Below are positions 32,033 through 45,796 of a stretch of DNA of 64,000 bases, one piece after another. This stretch comes from Dyella_B sp035503745 (GTDB lineage Bacteria > Pseudomonadota > Gammaproteobacteria > Xanthomonadales > Rhodanobacteraceae): the NCBI RefSeq assembly GCF_035503745.1, contig NZ_DATJTC010000018.1, forward strand, positions 1 to 64,000, in the 5' to 3' direction. How positions within the stretch are numbered: the first letter of the stretch is position 1; each line of letters starts with the position of its first letter. The translations under genes were made by a program, and so were the position numbers. The notes under the pieces are model-generated. The model searched no databases. It was given only the letters and a program-made list of their open reading frames with translations, and was not told where the DNA came from.

Positions 32033-33238
32033 TCAGCGCCGCTGGCTCAGCCAGCCGCGCGGATCGACCGGCTTGCCGTCGTGGCGCAGTTCGAAATAGA
32101 CCCCGGTACTGTCGCTGGTGGTGAGCGAGGCGGTACCCAGCGCCTCGCCGGCCGCCACGTCCTCGCCCACGCCGTGCAGCAGGGTTTCGTTGTTGCCGTA
32201 CATGCTCAGCCAGCCGTTGCCGTGGTTGAGGATGATCAGCTGCCCGTAGCCGCGCAAAAAGTGCGCATACACCACCCGGCCGCGCGCCACCGCATGCACC
32301 TCGCTGCCGCGCGGTGCGGCGATCAGCACGCCGTTGCCGAAGCTGTGCACCGAGCCGGCGGCCGGCCAGGGCAGGTTGCCGCGGATGTTGGCCAGCGCCT
32401 TGCCCGGTTCGCCGCCGGGCAGCGCCGGATTGGGACGCGAGCGGCGCGCCGCTTCGCGGGCGGCCTCGTCCATCGCCTTTTGCAGCTTGGCCATCAGCTC
32501 GTTGAGCGACTGCTCGTTTTGCTTCAACGCGGCCAGCCGTTGCGCCTGGTTCTTGTATTGGGCGTCAATCTGGCTGGCCAGCTTCTGCTGGGCCTGGCGC
32601 TGCTGCTCCAGCGCGCTGGCCTGCTGTGCGCGCTGGGCGCGGGTGGCCTGCAGTGCCTGCTGTTCGGTGGTGATCTGCGTTTCCAGATCCTGCAGCGTGC
32701 TCAGCTGTGACATCAGTGCCTGCACTTTCTGCATACGGTCTTGCTGAAAGTATTTGGAGTAGGCGAGCGAGCGGGCGATGCGCGCGATGTCTTCGTCGCC
32801 CAGCAGCAGGCGCAGGTCCGAGCCCTGGCCGATCTGGTAGGTGGCGCGCAGCAGGTCGGCGATGGCCGCGCGCTGGCTGTCCAGTTTCTGGTTGAGCGCC
32901 GTTCGTTGCGTTTGCAACTGATCGAGCTGTTGTTGCTTGGCGGCGATCTGGGCGTCGGTGTCGCGCACCGACTTGGCAGCGCTGGCGACGGCGTCGGACT
33001 GCCTGGCCAGCACGGCATTGGCGCTGTCGCGACGGGCGGCGGTGTCGGCCTGCTCCTTGGCCAGCGCCTGCATCTTGCTGCGCAGGTCGCTCAGCTGCTG
33101 CCGGGTCTGGGCCTGCTCGGCCTGGGTCTTGGCGTCCTGCGCTGCCCGGACGGAGCAGTATGGAAGAGCGGAAAGGGCGATCGCGCAGGCGATCAAGGCG
33201 GACGGGAGTGGGCGAAAGGCGCTGGAAAGTATCGGCAT
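32033..33238 (-). CDS. EnvC-like murein hydrolase activator
   Basis: The 401-residue protein has a signal peptide (residues 1-33, cleavage near SVRAA), a long Gln/Ala-rich coiled coil (about 35-265) and a C-terminal LytM/M23 domain with GRVVYAHFLRGYGQLIILNHGNGWLSMYGN and FELRHDGKPVDPRGWL. The second metal motif reads ELRHDG rather than HFELR with a paired histidine set, consistent with the catalytically dead LytM fold that activates amidases. The start is ATG 33238; 28 extra upstream residues would precede the signal. Confidence 0.9.
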   Translation of the reverse strand: MPILSSAFRPLPSALIACAIALSALPYCSVRAAQDAKTQAEQAQTRQQLSDLRSKMQALAKEQADTAARRDSANAVLARQSDAVASAAKSVRDTDAQIAAKQQQLDQLQTQRTALNQKLDSQRAAIADLLRATYQIGQGSDLRLLLGDEDIARIARSLAYSKYFQQDRMQKVQALMSQLSTLQDLETQITTEQQALQATRAQRAQQASALEQQRQAQQKLASQIDAQYKNQAQRLAALKQNEQSLNELMAKLQKAMDEAAREAARRSRPNPALPGGEPGKALANIRGNLPWPAAGSVHSFGNGVLIAAPRGSEVHAVARGRVVYAHFLRGYGQLIILNHGNGWLSMYGNNETLLHGVGEDVAAGEALGTASLTTSDSTGVYFELRHDGKPVDPRGWLSQRR

Positions 33239-33385
33239 GTGCCGATTATGTCCGAGCTGGACTGTTCCGGCGAGACGGCTCCAACGGCGCCATAACGCGC
33301 CTGGCGGGCCTGCGCGGGGCAACTGGTCTGTTAGCGCGCACGCTCACGACCGGCGCCGATTTTTCATTTGGACGTCTAGAAGGCT

Positions 33386-33415
33386 TTGACGCGACGCACA
33401 AGTTGTGCGTAAAGT
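33386..33415 (+). promoter_or_regulatory. gltB promoter with palindromic operator in the spacer
   Basis: TTGACG (33386-33391) and TAAAGT (33410-33415) are 18 bases apart. The spacer holds the perfect palindrome ACGCACAA-G-TTGTGCGT (33394-33410), so a dimeric regulator bound there would occlude or remodel the promoter. It lies about 95 bases before the gltB ATG. The regulator is not identified. Confidence 0.5.
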
Positions 33416-33441
33416 CGGGGTGCAAGCCTCGTTCGCATCCG

Positions 33442-33470
33442 CCTGCCGCCTCGCACCGGCAGGTCTTTTG
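33442..33470 (+). terminator. Attenuator-like hairpin in the gltB leader
   Basis: CCTGCCG (33442-33448) pairs with CGGCAGG (33457-33463), followed by TCTTTTG. It lies between the promoter-like sequence and the gltB start and could act as a transcriptional attenuator. No leader peptide was recognised. Confidence 0.4.
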
Positions 33471-33509
33471 CGCCCCCGCGAACCGGAGAAAGCCCAGAGG
33501 ATTTTGATC

Positions 33510-37942
<4,433 letters not shown>

Positions 37943-37946
<4 letters not shown>

Positions 37947-39382
37947 GCGCAAAGCTTTTCCAATTTCTCGACGTGCCCCGACAGCCGCCGCGCACCGTCC
38001 CGGTGGCGGTGCGCGTGCTCGGCTATGGCGAAATCGGCGGCGACTTTGCCGCACCGCAGGCGGGCACACAGGCGGAACGTTGCATCGACTGCGGCAATCC
38101 CTATTGCGAACATGCCTGCCCAGTTCACAACTACATTCCCAACTGGCTCAAACTGGTGCAACAAGGTCGCATTCTGGAAGCGGCCACACTGATGCACGAA
38201 ACCAATCCGTTGCCGGAAATCTGCGGTCGCGTATGTCCGCAGGATCGCCTGTGCGAAGGCGCATGCACGCTCGAGCAGACCGACTTCGGCTCGGTGACCA
38301 TCGGCAGCATCGAGCGCTGGGTGACGGACGAAGCGTTGCGGCAAGGCTGGCGTCCGGATCTTTCCAGCGTGCGCGAAACCGGCCACCGCGTGGCGGTGAT
38401 CGGCGCGGGGCCGGCCGGGCTTGCCTGTGCCGATCGCCTGCGCCGCGCGGGCGTCGCGGTCGATGTCTACGATCGCCAGCGCGAGATCGGCGGCCTGCTC
38501 ACGTTCGGCATTCCGCCCTTCAAGCTCGACAAGTCGGTGGTGCGCACGCGGCGCGACGTGCTCGAAGGCATGGGCGTGCGTTTCCGGCTGGGTACCGAAG
38601 TAGGGCGCGACGTGGCCTTTGCCACGCTGCTGGACGACTACGATGCGATCTTCATCGGCACCGGCGCCTACACGTTTGTGGATGCGCAGCTGCCCGGCCG
38701 CGAACTGCAGGGTGTGCACGATGCGCTGCCGTTCCTGATCGCCAACACCGAGCGACTGCTGCGCGGCGAGCCGGCTTCCCTGTTCGACTTTCGCGACAAG
38801 CACGTCGTAGTGCTTGGCGGCGGCGACACCGGCATGGATTGCAACCGCACCGCCATCCGCCTGGGCGCCGCCTCGGTGACCTGTGTCTATCGCCGCGATG
38901 AAGCGAGCATGCCCGGCTCGGCGCGCGAAGTGGCCTACAGCCGCGAAGAAGGCGTGAGCTTCCTGTTCCATCGCCAGCCGCTGGCCATCCTGGACAACGG
39001 GCACGGACAGGTGCGCGGCGTGCGCGTGATCCAAACGCAGCTGGTGGACGGGGGCGACGGACGCGCGAAACCGCAAAACGTGCCGGGCACGGAATCGGAG
39101 ATCGTGGCGGACGTGGTCATCCAGTCCTTCGGCTTCCTGCCCAGCCCCCCGGCCTGGCTGGCCGCGCACGGGGTCGAGCTGTCCCCCTCCGGCAAGGTGC
39201 TCACCGGCGGCCCCGGCCGGTTGCCGCAGCAGACCAGCCACCCCCGGATTTTCGCCGGCGGCGACAATGTGCGGGGGGCGGACCTGGTGGTGCGGGCGGT
39301 GTACGACGGGCGCGAAGCGGCCGTCGGGATCGTGGCCGAGCTGGCCCGCAAAGCGCACAAAGAGGCCGTACTGGCGCGTTAA
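37943..39382 (+). CDS. gltD: Glutamate synthase small subunit
   Basis: The 479-residue subunit has an N-terminal ferredoxin-like cluster region (ERCIDCGNPYCEHACPVHNYIP and ICGRVCPQDRLCEGAC), an FAD-binding VIGAGPAGLACADRLRRAG, and an NADPH-binding VVLGGGDTGMDCNRTAIRLGA. It passes electrons from NADPH through FAD and Fe-S centres to GltB. Length and motifs are normal. A strong intrinsic terminator follows 40 bases after the stop. Confidence 0.97.
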
Positions 39383-39421
39383 CCAGGCTTTATCAACTAC
39401 GCAATATATTACGAATTGTCA

Positions 39422-39459
39422 TGCGCCGGTAACCTGGGGTTGCCGGCGCAAATTTTTTT
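39422..39459 (+). terminator. Intrinsic terminator of gltBD
   Basis: TGCGCCGG and CCGGCGCA enclose a further AACC/GGTT pairing with a TGG loop, giving a stem of about 13 pairs (39422-39450), followed by AATTTTTTTA. This is the clearest Rho-independent terminator in the window. Confidence 0.9.
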
Positions 39460-39510
39460 AATGCAGTCAATTCAATCGATTAAAGACGTAAAATTTAGGC
39501 GGCGTCTCAT

Positions 39511-39553
39511 AATTTCTTCACGCAAGAAATTACGTGTTGTTAAGGACTTGTAT
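39511..39553 (+). promoter_or_regulatory. Upstream control region of the first tandem TonB receptor
   Basis: AATTTCTT (39511-39518), spacer CACGC, AAGAAATT (39524-39531) is a perfect eight-base-arm palindrome. Seven bases later comes TGTTAAGGACTTGTAT (39538-39553), which closely matches TGTTAAAGCCTTGTCT before the second receptor (42827-42842). The shared element is probably promoter core; the palindrome is a candidate operator. Confidence 0.45.
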
Positions 39554-39671
39554 GACGCGTTGCGGGTATGGAACACTCGGGAAGTGTCCCCACACGCCCA
39601 ACTTCCCCCATTGCTGACCCACAGCTAGTTGGGCTCATCACAATCAGTTGTACCTTTGGAGGGTATGAAAA

Positions 39672-42515
39672 ATGACTCGGAATAAGCTTGCGCTTTCGTT
39701 GGCGGGTTTATTGCTGGCCCCTATTGCCGGCACCGCCTTCGCCCAGACCGCCCCTGCAGCCACGCAGGACCAGTCGCAGAGCCAATCGGCCAATTCCCAG
39801 AACACCAAGCAGCTGCAGACGATCACCGTGACCGGTTCGGCCCTGCCGCGCGTGGACACGGAAACCCCCTCGCCGGTGACCGTGATCACCGCCCAGGACA
39901 TCGCGCGCACGGGCTTCACCACCGTCTCGGACGTGGTGCGTTCGCTCTCCGCCGACAACAGCGGCTCCATCCCCAATTCGTTCTACAGCGGCTTTGCCGC
40001 CGGCTCTTCGGGCGTCGCGCTGCGCGGCCTGACGGTCAACTCCACGCTGGTGCTGATCGACGGCAAGCGCTCGGCCAGCTACCCGCTGGTGGATGACGGC
40101 ATCCGTTCGTTCGTCGACCTCAACACCATTCCGCTGGCCGCCGTCGAGCGCATCGAAGTGCTGAAAGACGGCGCCTCCTCGATCTACGGTTCGGACGCGA
40201 TCGCGGGCGTGGTCAACATCATCCTCAAGCCCAGCTACCAGGGCGTGGAAGGCAGTGCCGACGTCGGCAACACGCAGCATGGCGGCGGCTTCACCAAGAA
40301 AGCCTCGCTGGTGGCCGGTACCGGTGACCTGGAAACCGATCACTACAACACCTACTTCAGCGTCGAGTGGGAACAGGACCAGCCGATTCGCGCCAGCGAT
40401 CGCAACTATCCGTTCAACTCGGCCAACTGGACCGGTATCGGCGGCCAGAACACCAGCTGGGGCAACCCCAACCTCAACGGCACGGGCGTGGGCTCGATCT
40501 GGGGCACCGTCGCTCCGGCCGGCACCACCGCCGGCGGCACGGCCACCGGTCCCTTCCAGCCGCTGCGTCCCTGCGGCACCGGCAGCACCAAGGTCACGGT
40601 GCCGGGTACCGGTCCGGGCACGGGTACGTACTGCGAGCAGAACCAGGTGGCTGACTACACCTACATTCAGCAGAAGCAGAACAAGGGCGGCATCTACGGC
40701 CGCTACACCTACAAGTTCAACGACACCACCAAGGCTTACGCCTCGCTGAGCTACGACGAGAACAAGACCACCATCCTGGGCATGCCGCCGCAGATCCAGA
40801 ACTCGGTGCCGGTCAACACCAACACCATCGAACTGCCGCCGACCCTGGCCAATGGCCAGCTCAACCCGAACAATCCGTTCGCGTCCCAAGGCGAGTACGC
40901 GCTGATCAACTACGCGTTCGGCGACATCCCGCAGCAGACGATCACCGACGATCACAACCTGCGCGCCGTGCTCGACCTGCAGGGCGAGTGGGGCGACTGG
41001 AACTACGAAGCCTCGCTGGTGGGCAACCATGAGTCGCTCGACTACCGCCAGACCGGCTTCCTCAGCTACAACGGCCTGATCAACGCGATCAATAACGGCA
41101 CCTACAACTTCGTCAATCCGTCGGCCAACAGCGCGGCCGTGCTCAACTCGATCGCACCGCCCTACGCGACCACCGACACGTCGGACATGGACGTGTTCGA
41201 CTTCAACGTCAACCGCGAACTGTTCGATCTCCCGGGCGGCGCGGCGGGCTTCGCCGGCGGCGTGCAGTTCCGTCATGAGGCGCAGGACGAACTGCCGCTC
41301 AACCCGGGCGGCATCTACCAGGGCCTGGGCGCCACGCGCATCATCGGCAACCGCAACGTCAGCGGTATCTACTCCGAATTCGACGCGCCGCTGCTCGATA
41401 CCCTGGAGCTGGATGCCTCCGGCCGCTTCGACCATTACCCGGGCGTGGCCAACAACTTCTCGCCGAAGGTCGGCATGAAGTGGAAGCCGACCGACTGGCT
41501 GGCGGTGCGCGGCACCTACTCCAAGGGCTTCCGCGCCCCGGCCTTCGGCGAAAGCGCCGGCAGCTACAGCGCGGGCTTCACGACCACCTCGGTGCAGGGC
41601 CTGGGCGCTTCCCCGGCGTTCCTTGCCGCGCACGGCAACGATGCATATGTGACCAACCCCTACTCGATCGAAGAGGGCAGCTCGGGTAATCCCAACCTCA
41701 AGCCGGAGAAGTCGCAGAGCTTCACCTTCGGCGTGGTGGTGCAGCCGCTCAGCTGGCTGAATGCCTCGCTGGACTACTACAGCATCAAGAAGAGCAACGT
41801 GATCCTCCCGGCCGATCCGGGCACGGCGCTGTCGCAGTACCTGAACACCGGCACGATCCCCGCCGGCTACACGATGACCTTCGATGCGCCCGATCCGCTG
41901 CATCCGAACGCGCCCCTGCGTCCGGTGTTCGTGGGTGCGGACTACATCAACGGCCAGTGGCTGAAGACCACCGGTCTTGACTTGGACATGCAGGCGCATT
42001 TCGAGTTCAGCAACGGCATCAAGTACATCAGCGAAGTGCAGGCCACGCAGATCTTCGAATGGAAGGAAGACATCGGCGGCCAGATCCAGAGCTACGTGGG
42101 TACGCAGGGTCCCTACGGCTTGTCCTCGGGCGCCGGTACGCCCCGTACGCGCAGCAACTGGGCCAACACCGTCGAGTACGGTCCGCTCAGCCTGACCGCC
42201 ACGGTGTACTTCACCAGCCACGAGTACGAGTCGGCCCAGGACATCACCGGTACCACCGCGTGCTACGACGCGCTGGGTGCCAATGGCGGTCCGCTGATCC
42301 CCGACTGCACGATGGCCTCGTTCACCTACGGCAACCTGGTGGGCAGCTACCAGCTGAACGACCACATCACGCTGACCGGCTCGATCGACAACGTCACCGA
42401 CCGCAAGGCGCCGCTGGACCCGATCAACTACGCGGGCAACGGCTACAACCCGACGTTCGACTACGCCGGCATCCTCGGCCGCGTGTGGAACCTGGGCGTG
42501 AAGGTGAAGTTCTAA
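39672..42515 (+). CDS. TonB-dependent receptor, tandem copy 1
   Basis: This is a 947-residue receptor with a signal peptide (cleavage near TAFAQ), a Gln/Ser-rich linker, and a plug with LQTITVTGSALPRVDTETPSPVTV, GLTVNSTLVLIDGKR and IEVLKDGASSIYGSDAIAGVVNIILK; the large barrel ends VWNLGVKVKF. GGAGGG lies eight bases before the ATG. It is highly similar throughout to the next gene, so the pair arose by tandem duplication. The ligand is unknown; the family in xanthomonads often takes up plant- or polymer-derived nutrients or iron complexes. Very strong hairpins follow. Confidence 0.9.
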   Translation: MTRNKLALSLAGLLLAPIAGTAFAQTAPAATQDQSQSQSANSQNTKQLQTITVTGSALPRVDTETPSPVTVITAQDIARTGFTTVSDVVRSLSADNSGSIPNSFYSGFAAGSSGVALRGLTVNSTLVLIDGKRSASYPLVDDGIRSFVDLNTIPLAAVERIEVLKDGASSIYGSDAIAGVVNIILKPSYQGVEGSADVGNTQHGGGFTKKASLVAGTGDLETDHYNTYFSVEWEQDQPIRASDRNYPFNSANWTGIGGQNTSWGNPNLNGTGVGSIWGTVAPAGTTAGGTATGPFQPLRPCGTGSTKVTVPGTGPGTGTYCEQNQVADYTYIQQKQNKGGIYGRYTYKFNDTTKAYASLSYDENKTTILGMPPQIQNSVPVNTNTIELPPTLANGQLNPNNPFASQGEYALINYAFGDIPQQTITDDHNLRAVLDLQGEWGDWNYEASLVGNHESLDYRQTGFLSYNGLINAINNGTYNFVNPSANSAAVLNSIAPPYATTDTSDMDVFDFNVNRELFDLPGGAAGFAGGVQFRHEAQDELPLNPGGIYQGLGATRIIGNRNVSGIYSEFDAPLLDTLELDASGRFDHYPGVANNFSPKVGMKWKPTDWLAVRGTYSKGFRAPAFGESAGSYSAGFTTTSVQGLGASPAFLAAHGNDAYVTNPYSIEEGSSGNPNLKPEKSQSFTFGVVVQPLSWLNASLDYYSIKKSNVILPADPGTALSQYLNTGTIPAGYTMTFDAPDPLHPNAPLRPVFVGADYINGQWLKTTGLDLDMQAHFEFSNGIKYISEVQATQIFEWKEDIGGQIQSYVGTQGPYGLSSGAGTPRTRSNWANTVEYGPLSLTATVYFTSHEYESAQDITGTTACYDALGANGGPLIPDCTMASFTYGNLVGSYQLNDHITLTGSIDNVTDRKAPLDPINYAGNGYNPTFDYAGILGRVWNLGVKVKF

Positions 42516-42593
42516 TCGTCTTCCAGCGCCGCCTGTCGCGCGTTGCGCGGCAGGCGGCGGTACGAAGCACGAGCTGTACGTATCTGCACGAAG

Positions 42594-42630
42594 AACGGCG
42601 CGCCGGGCAACCGGCGCGCCGTTTGTTTTC
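42594..42630 (+). terminator. Terminator after TonB receptor copy 1
   Basis: AACGGCGCGCCGG (42594-42606), GCAA tetraloop, CCGGCGCGCCGTT (42611-42623), then TGTTTTC. A second stem (CGCCGCCTG/CAGGCGGCG, about 42528-42560) precedes it. Together they should isolate the two receptor genes transcriptionally. Confidence 0.8.
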
Positions 42631-42745
42631 CGGCGTCGCGCGGCACCGCCGGTCCCATGCCTCGCATGCGCTTCGCGCTAAAAATGCGTGCCGGCCGTCA
42701 TGCAATATGTTGCGAAGCATGAATGCAGACGAAACACGTTTGGCC

Positions 42746-42759
42746 GTAAAAACGTTTAC
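42746..42759. promoter_or_regulatory. LacI-type operator-like site upstream of TonB receptor copy 2
   Basis: GTAAAAACGTTTAC contains the perfect core AAACGTTT with GTAA/TTAC-like ends, the pattern bound by many LacI-family sugar repressors with a central CG. It lies 209 bases before the ATG, farther than a classical operator, so the call is tentative. Confidence 0.3.
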
Positions 42760-42808
42760 AACGCCAGTTTCATTGGCGTGCGGCGCGGGAAGCTGTCGTT
42801 TTGCCGGC

Positions 42809-42842
42809 GCGCAATATTTTGCGCAATGTTAAAGCCTTGTCT
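42809..42842 (+). promoter_or_regulatory. Upstream control region of TonB receptor copy 2
   Basis: GCGCAA-TATT-TTGCGC (42809-42824) is a palindrome with six-base arms, placed three bases before TGTTAAAGCCTTGTCT (42827-42842). The latter matches the element before copy 1, while the palindromes differ in sequence. Confidence 0.45.
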
Positions 42843-42967
42843 ACGTGATCTCTATGTGTTAGACCGAACTCGAATTGGAGGGATCCAGGAAAACTTCCAC
42901 CGGCCGATCGAAAGGCGACGCACGTGCGGCGAAACCTTTCGCGAGGCCATGTTTGGAGGGGCACCTG

Positions 42968-45796
42968 ATGAAACGTAAGACGCTTGCACTTTCGCTGGCA
43001 GGTCTGTTGCTGACACCTGCCGCCGGGGTCGTTTTTGCGCAGGACACGCCTGCTGCTTCCCCGCAGAATCCGCAAAACGCGGCCCAGCAGCAACCCGCGC
43101 CGCCGCCGCCTTCCAGCGCCAAGCAACTGCAAACCATCACGGTTACCGGTTCTGCGCTACCGCGCATCGATACCGAAACGCCGTCGCCGGTGACGGTGAT
43201 TACCTCCCAGGACATCGCCCGTTCTGGCTTCACCACCATCTCCGACGTGGTGCGCTCGATCTCCGCCGATAACAGCGGCAGCATTCCACCCGCGTTTTAC
43301 GCCGGTTTTGCGGTCGGTTCGGCAGGCATTGCGCTGCGCGGCCTCACGGTCAATTCCACGCTGGTATTGATCGACGGCAAGCGCGCGGCGAGCTACCCCT
43401 TGGTGGACGATGGCATTCGCTCGTTCGTCGACTTGCAGACCATTCCGCTGGCCGCGGTCGAGCGCATCGAAGTCTTAAAGGACGGCGCATCGTCGATCTA
43501 TGGCTCCGATGCCATCGCCGGCGTGGTCAACATCATTCTCAAGCCCGGGTTCCAGGGCGTGCAGGGCAGCGCCGAAATCGGCAATTCGCAGCATGGCGGC
43601 GGGTTCCATAAAAATGCCACGTTGCTGGGTGGCATTGGCGATATCGACACCGATCACTACAACGCCTACTTGAGCGCGGAGTGGGAGCAGGATCAGGCCA
43701 TTCCCCTGCGCAGTCGCAGCTATCCGTTCAACAGCGCCAACCTTACGGGGATCGGTGGTCCGGATCTTCGTAACGGCAATCCGCTCAACACCAATGGTTC
43801 GACCGTCGGCACCGTAGCCCCCGCCGGCACGACGGCGGGCGGCGCGGCTACCGGCCCCTTCCAGCCGCTTGGCCCGTGCGTCGATGGCACCCAGTTGGAG
43901 ACGGTTCCCGGCACGGGCCCGAACACCGGCAGCTATTGCGCACTGGATCAGCAAAATCAGTACGGCTATGCGCAGCAGTTCACCAATCGGGGCGGCCTGT
44001 ACGGTCGCTTCACCTTCAAGTTCAGCGATAACACCAAGGCGTATGCATCGTTGAGCTACTACGAGTCGCAGCTTCACTCCAACGGGTTCCCGGCGCAGAT
44101 TCAAAGCTCCGTACCCAACAACACCGACAACATCGAGCTGCCGCCGGGCAACCCGTCCAACCCGTTCCCGGGGCAATACGCCTTGATCAACTACCAGTTC
44201 GGCGATATCCCGAACCAGACCAGCACCGATACCCACAACCTGCGCGGCGTACTCGATCTGCAAGGAGTCTGGGGCGATTGGAATTATGAAGCGTCGTTGG
44301 TGGGCAACAGCGCGTGGATGCAATATGAGAACCTGGGCTTCATCAGCTACCAGGGGTTGCTCAATGCAGTGGCCGACGGCAGCTACAACTTCGCCAACCC
44401 CTCGGCCAACACGGCGGCCGTGCGCAACGCGGTGGCGCCCCCGTATTCGGTAACCAATAACGCGAACATGGATGTGTTCGACTTCAACGTGAATCGCGAA
44501 TTGTTCGACCTGCCCGGCGGTCCGCTGGGCTTCGCCAGCGGTGTGCAGTTCCGGCATGAATCGCAGCTTGAAAACCAGCTCAATCCAGGCGGCATCTACC
44601 AGGGCCTGGGCGATACCTTCATCGTCGGCAGCCGCAACGTCAGCGGCATCTACACCGAGTTCGACATGCCGCTATTGGATTCGCTGGAGCTGGATGCTTC
44701 GGGCCGCTTCGACCATTACCCGCGCGTGGGCAATGACTATTCGCCCAAGGCCGGCTTCAAATGGAAGCCCACCGATTGGCTGGCCATACGTGCAACCTAT
44801 TCGAAGGGTTTTCGCGCGCCGCAATTTGGCGAAAGCGCCGGCAGCTACAGCGCCGGCTTTGTCAGCAGCTCGGTCGAGGCGCAGGGTGCGCCGGCATCGT
44901 ATCTGGCAGAACATGGCTACTCCAACTATGTCACCATCCCTTATGCGCTCGAAGAAGGCAGTTCCGGCAATCCCAACCTGAAGCCGGAGAAATCGCAGAG
45001 CTTTACCGCCGGTATCGTGGTGCAGCCTGCCAGTTGGCTGAGCGCGTCGATCGACTACTACAACATTCGCAAGAGCAACGTGATCGTGCCGGCCGATCCG
45101 GGTGTCGCGCTGCTGAACTATTACCAGACCGGCACGATCCTGCCGGGCTACACCATCTTGTTCGATACGCCCGATCCGCAGCATCCCACGGCGCCGCCGC
45201 GTCCGATCTTCGTGGGTGCCGACTACATCAACGGCAACTGGCTCAAGACCACCGGCGTCGATGTGGATGTCCAGGCACACTTCCATTTCAGCAATGGCGT
45301 GACGTTTATCAGCGAGGTATCGGGCACGCAGATCTTCCAGTGGAAGGAGGACGTCGCCGGCCAAGTGCAAAGCTATGTCGGCACGCAAGGTCCGTACAAC
45401 CTGTCATCCGGTGCCGGTACGCCGCGCACGAAAGGCAATTGGGCGAACACGGTCGAGTATGGTCCGTTGAGCGTTACGCTCACCGCGTATTTCACCAGCC
45501 ACGAATATGAGTCGGCGCAGGACGTCACCGGTACCACCGACTGCTTCGACACGCTGGGGCCCGATGGCGGCCCGCTGGCGCCCAACTGCACGATGGCCTC
45601 GTTCACCTACTTCAATCTCGTGGGCAGTTACGCATTGAACAACCACATCACGTTGACGGCGTCGGTGGACAACCTCACCGATCGCACGCCGCCGATCGAT
45701 CCGCTGAACTATGCGGCCAACTTGTACAACCCGACCTTCGACTTTGCCGGTATCGTCGGGCGGTTCTGGAACGTCGGCGTCAAGGTGAAGTTCTAG
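42968..45796 (+). CDS. TonB-dependent receptor, tandem copy 2
   Basis: This 942-residue receptor has a signal peptide (MKRKTLALSLAGLLLTPAAG, cleavage near VVFAQ), a Pro/Gln-rich linker, a plug with LPRIDTETPSPVTVITSQDI and IEVLKDGASSIYGSDAIAG, and a barrel ending FWNVGVKVKF. Most of the sequence aligns residue by residue with copy 1; differences concentrate in the linker, in one extracellular loop (about residues 255-300) and in another near 390-420, as expected for altered ligand choice. The start ATG at 42968 has GGAGGGG about seven bases upstream. Confidence 0.9.
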   Translation: MKRKTLALSLAGLLLTPAAGVVFAQDTPAASPQNPQNAAQQQPAPPPPSSAKQLQTITVTGSALPRIDTETPSPVTVITSQDIARSGFTTISDVVRSISADNSGSIPPAFYAGFAVGSAGIALRGLTVNSTLVLIDGKRAASYPLVDDGIRSFVDLQTIPLAAVERIEVLKDGASSIYGSDAIAGVVNIILKPGFQGVQGSAEIGNSQHGGGFHKNATLLGGIGDIDTDHYNAYLSAEWEQDQAIPLRSRSYPFNSANLTGIGGPDLRNGNPLNTNGSTVGTVAPAGTTAGGAATGPFQPLGPCVDGTQLETVPGTGPNTGSYCALDQQNQYGYAQQFTNRGGLYGRFTFKFSDNTKAYASLSYYESQLHSNGFPAQIQSSVPNNTDNIELPPGNPSNPFPGQYALINYQFGDIPNQTSTDTHNLRGVLDLQGVWGDWNYEASLVGNSAWMQYENLGFISYQGLLNAVADGSYNFANPSANTAAVRNAVAPPYSVTNNANMDVFDFNVNRELFDLPGGPLGFASGVQFRHESQLENQLNPGGIYQGLGDTFIVGSRNVSGIYTEFDMPLLDSLELDASGRFDHYPRVGNDYSPKAGFKWKPTDWLAIRATYSKGFRAPQFGESAGSYSAGFVSSSVEAQGAPASYLAEHGYSNYVTIPYALEEGSSGNPNLKPEKSQSFTAGIVVQPASWLSASIDYYNIRKSNVIVPADPGVALLNYYQTGTILPGYTILFDTPDPQHPTAPPRPIFVGADYINGNWLKTTGVDVDVQAHFHFSNGVTFISEVSGTQIFQWKEDVAGQVQSYVGTQGPYNLSSGAGTPRTKGNWANTVEYGPLSVTLTAYFTSHEYESAQDVTGTTDCFDTLGPDGGPLAPNCTMASFTYFNLVGSYALNNHITLTASVDNLTDRTPPIDPLNYAANLYNPTFDFAGIVGRFWNVGVKVKF

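Larger units (their letters stand above)
42516..42967. other. Intergenic region between the tandem TonB receptors
   Basis: These 452 bases hold no supported gene. The left part carries two strong hairpins ending copy 1. The right part is AT-richer and carries the candidate operators at 42746-42759 and 42809-42824, the TGTTAAAGCCTTGTCT element at 42827-42842 and GGAGGGG before the ATG at 42968. A frame opening at 42875 is in phase but would add 31 polar residues before the signal peptide. Confidence 0.6.

Noticed and set aside
39399..39414. CGCAATATATTACG near gltD as a TonB receptor operator
   Set aside because: It lies before the strong gltBD terminator and so in the 3' end of the previous transcript; similarity to the copy 2 palindrome is partial.
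39708..42365. 885-codon open frame antisense to TonB receptor copy 1
   Set aside because: It is a compositional shadow of the receptor gene, with Val/Gly/Arg-rich repeats and no family motifs.
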